This document shows positions 28,514 to 37,804 of a stretch of DNA of 64,000 nucleotides, piece after piece. The DNA comes from an uncultured Prevotellaceae bacterium (GTDB lineage: Bacteria; Bacteroidota; Bacteroidia; Bacteroidales; Bacteroidaceae). How positions within the stretch are numbered: the first letter of the stretch is position 1; each line of letters begins with the position of its first letter. The DNA is taken from contig ONYA01000006.1 of NCBI GenBank assembly GCA_900321965.1, positions 51,303 to 115,302 of the forward strand, read 5' to 3'. The notes beneath the pieces are model-generated. The model saw only the letters and a program-made list of their open reading frames with translations. It was not told the origin of the DNA and searched no databases. The position numbers were made by a program, and so were the translations under genes.

Positions 28514-28755
28514 CGTGTGAGCATCAAATAGAACAACATAGCAATGACAAACAGCATCATCAGGATGTTCTGCTTGTTGTCGCGTGCATAATCCTTCCAG
28601 TTGAAGGCCTTGTAGACGACCTGTAACAGCCACAATATAAGGCCAACGATGCACACCCAGATGGCCCATCCCCAATGCAGGAACCGGTGGCCTACACAGC
28701 CTATCAGCATCAGGATGACGCTCGATATCTCTATCTCTCTCAGGTATCTTTTCAT
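28510..28755 (-). CDS. Small integral membrane protein
   Basis: 81 residues with three likely membrane spans (about 10-30, 31-50 and 63-80) and a loop with KAFNWKDYARDNKQN between the last two. I do not recognise a named family. It lies 28 bases after dtd and overlaps the mazG-like gene by 4 bases, so it is probably translated as part of this operon. Confidence 0.7.
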   Translation of the reverse strand: MKRYLREIEISSVILMLIGCVGHRFLHWGWAIWVCIVGLILWLLQVVYKAFNWKDYARDNKQNILMMLFVIAMLFYLMLTR

Positions 28756-28783
28756 ATCTCCTTACTCCTTTCTCCTCAACTCC

Positions 28784-29236
28784 TTACTCCTTATTCTTCG
28801 TATCCATACAGATGGTGACAGGCCCGTCGTTCAGCAGCTCCACCTTCATGTCAGCTCCGAACTCTCCTGTGCCTACTGGTTTGCCTATCTGGTCGCTCAG
28901 TTGCTGGCAAAAAGCCTCGTAGAGTGGGATAGAGTGCTCGTGAGAGCCGGCACGGAACCATGACGGACGGTTACCTTTCTTATACGAAGCGTAAAGCGTG
29001 AATTGGCTTACCACCAAAGCCTCGCCCTGAACGTCGATGACTGAGCGGTTCATTACGCCCTCAGAGTCGTCGAACACGCGCAGGTTGGCAATCTTCTTCA
29101 CCAACCATTCTACGTCCTCCATCGTGTCTTCGTCGCATACGCCCAACAGCACCAGGAACCCTTGTCCGATGCTGCTCTTCACGCAGCCCTCGATGGTAAC
29201 GCTGGCGTATTTCACCCTCTGTATTACTGCTCTCAT
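28784..29236 (-). CDS. dtd: D-aminoacyl-tRNA deacylase
   Basis: 150 residues, full length. It hydrolyses D-aminoacyl-tRNA (and Gly-tRNAAla), protecting translation. It starts MRAVIQRV, typical of the family, so the start is secure. The catalytic SQFTLYA motif (about 79-85) is present, and the second motif NDGPVTI (family form NxGPVT) near 136 forms the cross-dimer pocket. Its ATG lies 4 bases after a -7 box, so the message may be leaderless. Confidence 0.95.
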   Translation of the reverse strand: MRAVIQRVKYASVTIEGCVKSSIGQGFLVLLGVCDEDTMEDVEWLVKKIANLRVFDDSEGVMNRSVIDVQGEALVVSQFTLYASYKKGNRPSWFRAGSHEHSIPLYEAFCQQLSDQIGKPVGTGEFGADMKVELLNDGPVTICMDTKNKE

Positions 29237-29240
29237 GCTG

Positions 29241-29272
29241 CAAAGATACGAACTATTTTTGAAACTACCAAA
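29241..29272 (-). promoter_or_regulatory. Promoter of the dtd operon
   Basis: Minus strand: TTTG (29269-29272), 20 bases, TATCTTTG (29241-29248). The ATG of dtd follows after 4 bases; since the dtd start is fixed by conservation, this is the best case here for a leaderless mRNA. Confidence 0.7.
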
Positions 29273-29293
29273 TATTTTGGGAAACCTTTAGGT

Positions 29294-29437
29294 GTTGCAG
29301 TGTTGCAGTGTTGCAGTTCTCAAAATGCTATTCGTTTACCCAAATTTTACTTCTATATTTATATTAATATAAATATAGATTTATTCTTGACTTTCGTATA
29401 ATCTATTTTGGAACTGCAACACTGCAATAACTGCAAC
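29294..29437. repeat. Inverted GTTGCAGT tandem repeats around a perfect 26-base palindrome
   Basis: Three GTTGCAGT units at 29294-29317 face inverted copies (AACTGCAACACTGCAATAAC and CTGCAAC) at 29412-29437. In the centre, 29353-29378 is a perfect 26-base A+T-rich palindrome centred on ATTAAT. The 282-base gap between uvrC and dtd holds this element and the dtd promoter only. Confidence 0.75.
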
Positions 29438-29518
29438 AGCCCTTCTGCGCATTCAAGCCATTTAGCATAGCTATATCATCCATATAGCGTGCCTAAATAG
29501 GCCATTTTGCATGGCGAA

Positions 29519-31342
29519 CTAAGTGTGGAAGTAATCGTAGACAATCCGAGCTTTAGCAGGGCCAATAATACTACTTAGTGTTTCGGCGTCTGCCTCCTTG
29601 ATTCTACGAACCGATTTAAGGCCATTTAGAAGCCCGTCACGCGTTTTTGGACCGATGCCTGGTATGTTGTCGAGCTCGGAGTGTAAAGCGCGCTTAGAGC
29701 GCTTTTCTCGATGAAATGTGATAGCGAACCTGTGAACCTCGTCCTGCAACTGTGTCAGCACGTGGAAAAGTTCGCTGTCAGTCTTCAACTGAACTGACAT
29801 TGGCGGGAACCCGTAGAGCAGTTCGTTGGTGCGGTGGCGATCGTCTTTGGCCAGTCCGGCAATGGGTATGTCAAGTCCCAATTCGTCCTGAATCACCTCA
29901 CGGATCACCTCCATCTGCCCCTTTCCACCGTCGGCAACAATCAGGTCCGGCAACGGTTGCTGTTCCTGTATGAGGCGATGGTATCGCCTCGAAACGACCT
30001 CCTTCATCGACGCATAGTCGTCAGGCCCCACAACGGTCTTGATGTTATATCGTTTGTAGTCGCTCTTCGAGGGCTTCATTTTCTTGAAGACGACGCACGC
30101 CGCTACGGCATCCGTACCCGAGATGTTCGAGTTGTCGAAACACTCAATCTGATAGGGTAGGGAGGGCAGGTGCAACTTCTCTTGCAGCTCCTTCATCAGC
30201 CGCACCTGTTTCTGTTCCGGATTCAGCTTTTCTGCCTGTTTCAGACGGTCGAACTTATACTGCTTACCGTTCATTGCCGACAGGTCGAGCAGCGTCTTTT
30301 TATCGCCTAATTTGGGCACTGTGAACTTCACATTTTCCAGTTCTACGTTGACTTTCTCGGGTACGATAATCTCTCTTGCGTCGCTCTTGAAACGCTCTCT
30401 CAGCTCCACGATACCTAACTGCAGAAGCTCCTCGTCAGTCTCGTTGAGCTTCTTCTTGTATTCGATGGTGAAGCTTTGGTTGATGCTGCCGTTCGACACG
30501 TGTAGATAGTTGATGAAGGCTATCTTTTCGTCGCTTGTTATCGTAAAGACATCAACGTTGTCAATCGTGTGGCTCACCACCTCGCTCTTACTGACGAAAC
30601 CGTCTAATGCTAAGTATTTCCGCTTGACTTCTTCGGCCTCTTCGAATCGTAGTTCCTCACTCAAACGGAGCATCTCTTCCTTCAGTTCGCGCAGCACCTT
30701 GCGGGTGTTTCCTTTCAGTATTTCGCGCGCCTGAAGAATGTTCTTCTGATAGTCCTCGTAGGTCTGTTTGCCGATACACGGCCCCAAGCATTTCTTGATG
30801 TGATAGTCGAGACAGACGCGGTATTTTCCGCCATCGACGCCCTCCTTCGTGATGGGTTGGTGACAGGTACGCGGGTGATACAGTTCCTTGATAATTTCCA
30901 GAATGGCGTACATACTACCAACGTGAGAGTAGGGGCCATAGTAAGTGCCCCATTTCTTGTTGATTGTTCGGGTCTTGAAGATTCGCGGGAAGAACTCGTT
31001 GGTGACGCAGATAGAAGGGTAGGTCTTGCCGTCTTTCAACAGGACGTTGTAGCGAGGATTATATTTCTTGATGAGCGAGTTTTCCAGCAACAGCGCGTCC
31101 TCTTCCGTATTCACTACCGTATAGCTGATATCAAAAATCTTCGATACCAGTATTTTCGTCTTGAAGCGATCAACCTCCGTATGGAAGTAAGACGAAACTC
31201 TCGATTTGAGATTTTTCGCCTTACCTACATAGATGATGGTGTGTTCCTGATCGTAGAACTGGTAACTGCCTGGCTTGTCTGGCAACCGTCTGACAATCTC
31301 CCGTAGATGTTCCAGTCTCTTCTCGTTTTCTTCTTTGGTCAT
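29519..31342 (-). CDS. uvrC: UvrABC system protein C
   Basis: 607 residues, full length. The N-terminal GIY-YIG nuclease domain (about 17-95) has PGSYQFYDQEHTIIYVGKA. A UVR coiled motif lies at about 205-240 (LSEELRFEEAEEVKRKYLAL). The C-terminal RNase H-like nuclease has CFDNSNISG and DLIVADGGKGQ, and ends in helix-hairpin-helix repeats (IPGIGPKTRDGLL). It makes both incisions in nucleotide excision repair. It follows apt with only 22 bases between, and these contain a parS site. Confidence 0.96.
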   Translation of the reverse strand: MTKEENEKRLEHLREIVRRLPDKPGSYQFYDQEHTIIYVGKAKNLKSRVSSYFHTEVDRFKTKILVSKIFDISYTVVNTEEDALLLENSLIKKYNPRYNVLLKDGKTYPSICVTNEFFPRIFKTRTINKKWGTYYGPYSHVGSMYAILEIIKELYHPRTCHQPITKEGVDGGKYRVCLDYHIKKCLGPCIGKQTYEDYQKNILQAREILKGNTRKVLRELKEEMLRLSEELRFEEAEEVKRKYLALDGFVSKSEVVSHTIDNVDVFTITSDEKIAFINYLHVSNGSINQSFTIEYKKKLNETDEELLQLGIVELRERFKSDAREIIVPEKVNVELENVKFTVPKLGDKKTLLDLSAMNGKQYKFDRLKQAEKLNPEQKQVRLMKELQEKLHLPSLPYQIECFDNSNISGTDAVAACVVFKKMKPSKSDYKRYNIKTVVGPDDYASMKEVVSRRYHRLIQEQQPLPDLIVADGGKGQMEVIREVIQDELGLDIPIAGLAKDDRHRTNELLYGFPPMSVQLKTDSELFHVLTQLQDEVHRFAITFHREKRSKRALHSELDNIPGIGPKTRDGLLNGLKSVRRIKEADAETLSSIIGPAKARIVYDYFHT

Positions 31343-31348
31343 TTCTGG

Positions 31349-31364
31349 TGTTCCACGTGAAACA
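31349..31364. other. parS site (ParB-binding), between uvrC and apt
   Basis: TGTTCCACGTGAAACA matches the 16-base parS consensus TGTTnCACGTGAAACA exactly. It touches the apt stop codon on one side and is 6 bases from the uvrC start on the other. ParB bound here would load SMC and segregate the origin region. Confidence 0.85.
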
Positions 31365-31892
31365 TTACAACTTCAAAAGCGTTGTCAGTTCGATGCCTTC
31401 AAACAGATCGCGACCGTGTAATCCCTCGTCGGTAATCTCGATAATGAAGTTCATGTAGACCTGCTTCGGGTGGAAGTGCTGCACCAGCTTGTAGGCTGCT
31501 TTGGCTGTGCCGCCAGTTGCCAATAAATCGTCGTGAATCAGTACGACGTCGTTTTCGTTGATGGAATCGATGTGCATCTCGATGGTGTCGACGCCGTATT
31601 CCTTCGAGAATGACTCTTTGATGACCGTTGAGGGTAGCTTACCAGGCTTACGAGCCAACACAACACCAGCACCTAATTTGACGGCTAAGGCGGCTGCCAT
31701 CACAAAACCGCGGCTTTCGATGCCTACAATCTTCGTGATGCCCTTGTCCTTGTAAATCTCGTAGAGCTCGTCTACCATAATCTTCATGCACTCGGCGTTC
31801 TTATAGAGCGTCGTTACGTCACGGAAGTTGATACCCTTCTTGGGGAAATCAGGTATGCACCTGAGATTGTCAATCAGTAATTTGTTGTTCAT
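31365..31892 (-). CDS. apt: Adenine phosphoribosyltransferase
   Basis: 175 residues from the ATG at 31892 (MNNKLLIDNLRCIPDFPKKG), normal for Apt. A longer frame to 31943 would begin inside the parS site and is rejected. The PRPP-binding motif VVLIHDDLLATGGTAKAA (about 118-135) and the conserved GIESRGFVMAAALA are present. It converts adenine and PRPP to AMP. It sits between mnmG and uvrC with a parS site on each side. Confidence 0.95.
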   Translation of the reverse strand: MNNKLLIDNLRCIPDFPKKGINFRDVTTLYKNAECMKIMVDELYEIYKDKGITKIVGIESRGFVMAAALAVKLGAGVVLARKPGKLPSTVIKESFSKEYGVDTIEMHIDSINENDVVLIHDDLLATGGTAKAAYKLVQHFHPKQVYMNFIIEITDEGLHGRDLFEGIELTTLLKL

Positions 31893-31926
31893 TTTCAGTG
31901 AGTTATATTGGTTACACATTATCTTT

Positions 31927-31942
31927 TGTTTCACGTGAAACA
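31927..31942. other. parS site (ParB-binding), between apt and mnmG
   Basis: TGTTTCACGTGAAACA is a perfect 16-base palindrome and an exact parS consensus match. It abuts the mnmG stop codon. The two parS sites are 578 bases apart, on either side of apt. Confidence 0.88.
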
Positions 31943-33874
31943 TTAGCGTCCCATCAGCACCAGCATGGCGTTGATGTCGCTCGGGCTGACACCAGGAATA
32001 CGGCTGGCTTGCGCTAAAGTCTCGGGCTGAATCTTCATCAGCTTCTGTCGTGCCTCTGTCGAAATGGCGTTCAAGTGCTCATAGTCAAAGCGCCCGCGGA
32101 TTCTGATGTTTTCCAAACGGTGCATCTTGTCAGCCACCAACTTTTCGCGTTCGATATATCCTTTATATTTGATGCGTATCTCTGCTGCCTCGCTGATTTC
32201 CTCGCGACGATTAGTCGGTCGATTCAGCATTTCTTTCAGTTCGGGAATAGCATCGGCTAACTTCTCGAACGACAGTTCTGGACGGCTGACCAAGTCAGTT
32301 AGTTTACAGCCGTATTGGAGTGGGGTAGAGCCGAGGGCTTCTAATGCGCCGTTAATCAGTCGCGGTTTGATGGCAAACGAATCGCAGAAATGAATGATTT
32401 CTTCGATATGTTTTTTCTTTTCAAGCCACCAGTCGAGGCGGTCTCTTTTTACGATGCCGAGTTCATAGCCTCGCTCCGTCAGTCGGGCGTCAGCATCATC
32501 CTGTCGTAGCAGTATGCGGTATTCCGCTCTCGACGTGAACATACGGTAAGGCTCGTCAACGCCTTTCGTCACCAGGTCGTCTATCAGCACGCCGATATAT
32601 GCCTCGTCTCTCGCTAAGGTTAGCGTTCGCTGTGGTGCGGTGGTGCCGCTGCCTCCCGCCTTCAGCGCCGCGTTGATGCCTGCCAGTGTCCCCTGGCCTC
32701 CTGCCTCCTCGTAGCCCGTTGTGCCGTTGACTTGTCCGGCCATAAATAGGCCATCAATAATCTTCGATTCCAACGAGTGATTGAGCTGCGTGGGATCAAA
32801 GAAGTCATACTCGATGGCGTAGCCAGGACGGTAGACCTTCACGTCTCTTAGTGCAGGTATGTGCTTCAGCGCTGCTATCTGTACGTCCATAGGCAGCGAC
32901 GAAGAAAAACCGTTCAGGTACATCTCGTTGGTATCTGTACCCTCCGGCTCTAAGAATAGCAAGTGTTGCTCGCGGTCTGGAAAGGTGACGAGTTTTGTTT
33001 CTATCGACGGACAATAACGCGGACCTATCGACTGAATCTGACCGTTGTATAGCGGTGAATCCGCCAATCCTGAGCGGAGCGTCTCGTGCACCTGCGGGTT
33101 GGTGTAGCATTCGTAGCAGGGCAGTTGGGGTAGGGGGCGTGGCTTACCCATATATGAGAATTGGTGGTAGTCGTTCTCACCGTCCTGGCGCGTCATGTCC
33201 TCGAAGTGTACCGTTCGTTTGTCGATGCGTACGGGCGTTCCTGTCTTCATTCTCGCTGTGGTGATGCCGTGTCGGGTGATGCTCTCCGTCAACCGTTCGG
33301 CGGCAGGCTCAGCTATGCGTCCGCCCTTCACCATCCGTCGGCCTATGTGCATCAGTCCGTTAAGGAATGTGCCTGCCGTCAGCACCACGCAGGGTGCATG
33401 GAACTCCGCACCCCAGATGGTCTTCACGCCCGTTATCCGCCGCGTTTGCTTTTCTTGTTCTGTTTGTCGCTGTGCCACAGCGACAGACTCTACCAGCAGC
33501 TCCTCCACCTGGTCCTGCCAGACGTCCAAATTGGCCGTTTCATCGAGCACGCGGCGCCACTCCCAGATGAACTTTCCGCGGTCGCACTGGGCACGCGGGC
33601 TCCATACGGCAGGACCTTTCGAGCGGTTCAGCATCCGGAACTGTATGGCGGTGGCATCCGTCACCTTTGCCATCTGACCGCCCAAGGCGTCGATCTCGCG
33701 TACTATCTGGCCTTTGGCAATACCGCCAACAGCGGGGTTGCACGACATCTGTGCAATTTTGTTCATGTCCATCGTGATGAGCAGCGTCCGTGCGCCCATA
33801 TTGGCCGAGGCCGTTGCTGCCTCGCAGCCTGCGTGTCCGCCGCCAATCACGATAACGTCGTAGTTCTGATTCAT
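31943..33874 (-). CDS. mnmG: tRNA uridine-5-carboxymethylaminomethyl modification enzyme MnmG (GidA)
   Basis: 643 residues from MNQNYDVIVIGGGHAGCEAA at 33874; an ATG three codons earlier is possible. The FAD-binding GGGHAGCEAA is at the N-terminus. The Gid signatures RGPAVWSPRAQ-like (SKGPAVWSPRAQCDR), GTxFLNGLMHIG and NGTTGYEEAGGQG are present. With MnmE it modifies the wobble U34 of several tRNAs. Around residues 130-147 a segment SVAVAQRQTEQEKQTR is extra compared with the usual protein; it is coded by a palindromic REP-like repeat (33449-33495). In many bacteria the gene lies near oriC, and the adjacent parS sites fit this. Confidence 0.95.
   Translation of the reverse strand: MNQNYDVIVIGGGHAGCEAATASANMGARTLLITMDMNKIAQMSCNPAVGGIAKGQIVREIDALGGQMAKVTDATAIQFRMLNRSKGPAVWSPRAQCDRGKFIWEWRRVLDETANLDVWQDQVEELLVESVAVAQRQTEQEKQTRRITGVKTIWGAEFHAPCVVLTAGTFLNGLMHIGRRMVKGGRIAEPAAERLTESITRHGITTARMKTGTPVRIDKRTVHFEDMTRQDGENDYHQFSYMGKPRPLPQLPCYECYTNPQVHETLRSGLADSPLYNGQIQSIGPRYCPSIETKLVTFPDREQHLLFLEPEGTDTNEMYLNGFSSSLPMDVQIAALKHIPALRDVKVYRPGYAIEYDFFDPTQLNHSLESKIIDGLFMAGQVNGTTGYEEAGGQGTLAGINAALKAGGSGTTAPQRTLTLARDEAYIGVLIDDLVTKGVDEPYRMFTSRAEYRILLRQDDADARLTERGYELGIVKRDRLDWWLEKKKHIEEIIHFCDSFAIKPRLINGALEALGSTPLQYGCKLTDLVSRPELSFEKLADAIPELKEMLNRPTNRREEISEAAEIRIKYKGYIEREKLVADKMHRLENIRIRGRFDYEHLNAISTEARQKLMKIQPETLAQASRIPGVSPSDINAMLVLMGR
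33466..33484. repeat. REP-like palindrome translated inside mnmG
   Basis: GTCGCTGTGCCACAGCGAC is a perfect palindrome around one central base. With its flank (TTGTTCTGTTT on one side, AGACTCTACC on the other) it matches copies at 38972-39004 and 39575-39614. It adds about 16 residues to MnmG in frame. Confidence 0.75.
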
Positions 33875-33895
33875 CCTAAACAATTATTTTGCCTG

Positions 33896-33903
33896 CAAAT
33901 TTA
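33896..33903 (-). promoter_or_regulatory. -7 box of mnmG
   Basis: TAAATTTG on the minus strand, about 21 bases before the mnmG ATG. It faces the plus-strand promoter at 33946, giving a short divergent promoter region. Confidence 0.5.
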
Positions 33904-33945
33904 CAAAAAGTTTCGGAAAAACTCACGCAATCTCGAATTTCTTTG

Positions 33946-33953
33946 TAATTTTG
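33946..33953 (+). promoter_or_regulatory. -7 box of the rRNA methyltransferase gene
   Basis: TAATTTTG, 4 bases before the ATG at 33958. The distance suggests a leaderless mRNA. Confidence 0.5.
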
Positions 33954-33957
33954 CAAC

Positions 33958-34752
33958 ATGATAGAAACGATTACCAGTTCACAGAACCCTAAGATTAAAC
34001 TTTTGCTGCAGCTCCAGCAGAAATCTTCCGAGCGTCGCAAGGCGGGACTCTTCGTGGTCGAAGGCCGCCGCGAACTGATGCATTGCTTAGAGGCCGGCTT
34101 TGAGATAGAGAGCGTCTTCTGGTGTCCTTCCGTCGAAGTGGCTACAGAGCCGATGCCGGCATTGCCCGATGGTGTCCGACTGTTTGAGGTGTCGAAGGCC
34201 GTCTACGAGAAGATTGCCTATCGCGGCAGTACAGAGGGCGTCGTCGCCGAAGTCAGAACCCGTCAGCTATCGCTGGCCGACCTGCAACTTCCTGAGCGGC
34301 CGCTTGTGGTCGTCTTAGAGCGCGTCGAGAAGCCAGGCAACTTGGGAGCCGTCCTGCGCTCCGCTGATGCGGCTGGCGTCGATGCCGTCGTCGTCTGTGA
34401 CCCACTGACAGACCTCTACAACCCCAACCTCATCCGCTCCTCGGTAGGCGGTTTCTTCAGCGTGCCTTGTGTGGCTTGCTCGTCGGCTGAGTGCATCGGC
34501 TTTCTGAAGCAGCGCGGCATTCAGATCCTCACCGCCCAGCTGCAGGATTCCTCGCTCTATTACGATGTTGACATGCAACGGGCGACGGCCATCGTCATGG
34601 GAACGGAGGCTACGGGACTGACCAATCAGTGGCGCGAGGCCGCCGATGCCCATATCCGCATTCCGATGTTAGGACGTATCGACTCGCTCAACGTCTCCGT
34701 CTCGGCAGCCGTTTTGATGTATGAAGCTGTGCGACAACGCAAAAATTATTGA
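33958..34752 (+). CDS. SpoU/TrmH-family (SPOUT) RNA 2'-O-methyltransferase
   Basis: 264 residues. The N-terminal substrate-binding domain has ITSSQNPKIKLLLQL and GLFVVEGRRELMHCLEAG. The SPOUT catalytic domain (from about 115) has motif 1 LERVEKPGNLGAVLRSADAAG (first Arg and Asn are conserved), motif 2 IVMGTEATGL and motif 3 RIDSLNVSVSAAVLMYEA. It probably methylates a 23S rRNA ribose or a tRNA; the target is not clear from sequence. It is divergent from mnmG with only 83 bases between. Confidence 0.88.
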   Translation: MIETITSSQNPKIKLLLQLQQKSSERRKAGLFVVEGRRELMHCLEAGFEIESVFWCPSVEVATEPMPALPDGVRLFEVSKAVYEKIAYRGSTEGVVAEVRTRQLSLADLQLPERPLVVVLERVEKPGNLGAVLRSADAAGVDAVVVCDPLTDLYNPNLIRSSVGGFFSVPCVACSSAECIGFLKQRGIQILTAQLQDSSLYYDVDMQRATAIVMGTEATGLTNQWREAADAHIRIPMLGRIDSLNVSVSAAVLMYEAVRQRKNY

Positions 34753-34780
34753 GAAATAATTGAAAATTTCTTCGTAAACG

Positions 34781-34812
34781 TTTGCATTTATCATTATTTT
34801 TCATTAATTTTG
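34781..34812 (+). promoter_or_regulatory. Promoter of the frd operon
   Basis: TTTG at 34781-34784, 20 bases, TAATTTTG at 34805-34812. A leader of about 70 bases follows, longer than others in the window. Confidence 0.75.
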
Positions 34813-34886
34813 TACCCTCAACGTGCGGGCACGTACCTACATAGTGAGTATTATACAATCCTTAAATAATTTAAATTCAACAACTT

Positions 34887-35588
34887 ATGTGGTTAATCAA
34901 TTCATCAATTGGTAGAAAAGTTGTAATGTCTGTAACGGGCATTGCGCTGATCTTGTTCCTGACGTTCCACTGCTGCATGAACTTGGTCGCGCTCTTCTCG
35001 GAAGAGGGTTACAACATGATTTGCGAATTCCTGGGTGCCAACTGGTATGCCGTTGTGGCAACACTTGGCTTGGCAGCCCTGGCAGTGATTCACATCGTCT
35101 TCGCTTTCATCCTGACGGCGCAGAATCGAACCGCTCGTGGCGACAACCGTTACGAGATTGCTACGACGGTCAATGCAGGTAAGGTGGAGTGGTACTCTAA
35201 GAACATGCTCGTCCTGGGACTCATCATCCTGGTCGGTCTGTTGCTGCACCTGAAGGACTTCTGGTACAACATGATGTTCGCCGAGATCTTTGGCGTTATC
35301 GGCGTCCACGGTCCTGCTGACGGCTTTGCTTACATTGTCGACACGTTTGGCAACCCCGTGTTTGCCATCCTCTATCTGGTATGGTTTGCTGCCATCTGGT
35401 TCCACCTGGCTCACGGTTTCTGGTCAGCTATGCAGACCCTGGGTATCAGCGGTAAGATTTGGCAGAAGCGCTGGAACTGCATCGGCCTTATCTATGTCAG
35501 CCTGCTCATGCTCGGCTTCGCTGTTGTCGTGCTCGCATTCTGGTTCGGCTGCGCTCCCTCACTCTGCGACGGTAGCTGCTGCGCTTAA
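34887..35588 (+). CDS. frdC: Fumarate reductase/succinate dehydrogenase cytochrome b subunit
   Basis: 233 residues with five membrane spans, the single-anchor (type B) arrangement of Bacteroidetes and epsilonproteobacteria. SIGRKVVMSVTGIALILFLT opens the first span. Conserved histidines for two b hemes are seen at LFLTFHCCMN, AVIHIVFAF, LLLHLKDFW and WFHLAHGFW. It takes electrons from menaquinol and passes them to FrdB. It is the first gene of the operon, 38 bases before frdA. Confidence 0.93.
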   Translation: MWLINSSIGRKVVMSVTGIALILFLTFHCCMNLVALFSEEGYNMICEFLGANWYAVVATLGLAALAVIHIVFAFILTAQNRTARGDNRYEIATTVNAGKVEWYSKNMLVLGLIILVGLLLHLKDFWYNMMFAEIFGVIGVHGPADGFAYIVDTFGNPVFAILYLVWFAAIWFHLAHGFWSAMQTLGISGKIWQKRWNCIGLIYVSLLMLGFAVVVLAFWFGCAPSLCDGSCCA

Positions 35589-35626
35589 ATTGAAAATCGA
35601 AAATCCGTAAATCGAAAATTAAAGTT

Positions 35627-37606
<1,980 letters not shown>

Positions 37607-37609
37607 AGG

Positions 37610-37801
37610 ATGAAAGGGCTAAATGGTTATCTGAAGACAAGTATCGTACTAAGTGCTTGTATTTTCATAATAGCAATAGCAGATGTTACTGGAGGGGTTC
37701 AATCGGAGGCACAATCGGAGGCAATCCATTATCTCGTCTTAGGATCGCTTTTGCTGCTAAACCAGATTTTAGCTTATCGCATCAATAATAAAAACAAGTA
37801 A
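37610..37801 (+). CDS. Small two-span membrane protein between frdA and frdB
   Basis: 63 residues: MKGLNGYLKTSIVLSACIFI starts a first hydrophobic span (about 9-28), then a short loop with a duplicated QSEA (VQSEAQSEA), a second span (about 39-56), and a basic tail YRINNKNK. It starts 3 bases after frdA, with AAGGATG around the ATG, and ends 3 bases before frdB, so it must be in the frd mRNA. The usual frd order is C-A-B with nothing between. The gene is clearly richer in A+T than its neighbours. I do not recognise a family. It might be a subunit or assembly factor of the complex, or an acquired gene. Confidence 0.7.
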   Translation: MKGLNGYLKTSIVLSACIFIIAIADVTGGVQSEAQSEAIHYLVLGSLLLLNQILAYRINNKNK

Positions 37802-37804
37802 ATT

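Noticed and set aside
29294-29437. Origin of replication at the A+T palindrome
   Set aside because: No DnaA-box cluster and no dnaA are seen; the symmetry fits the intergenic repeat design better.
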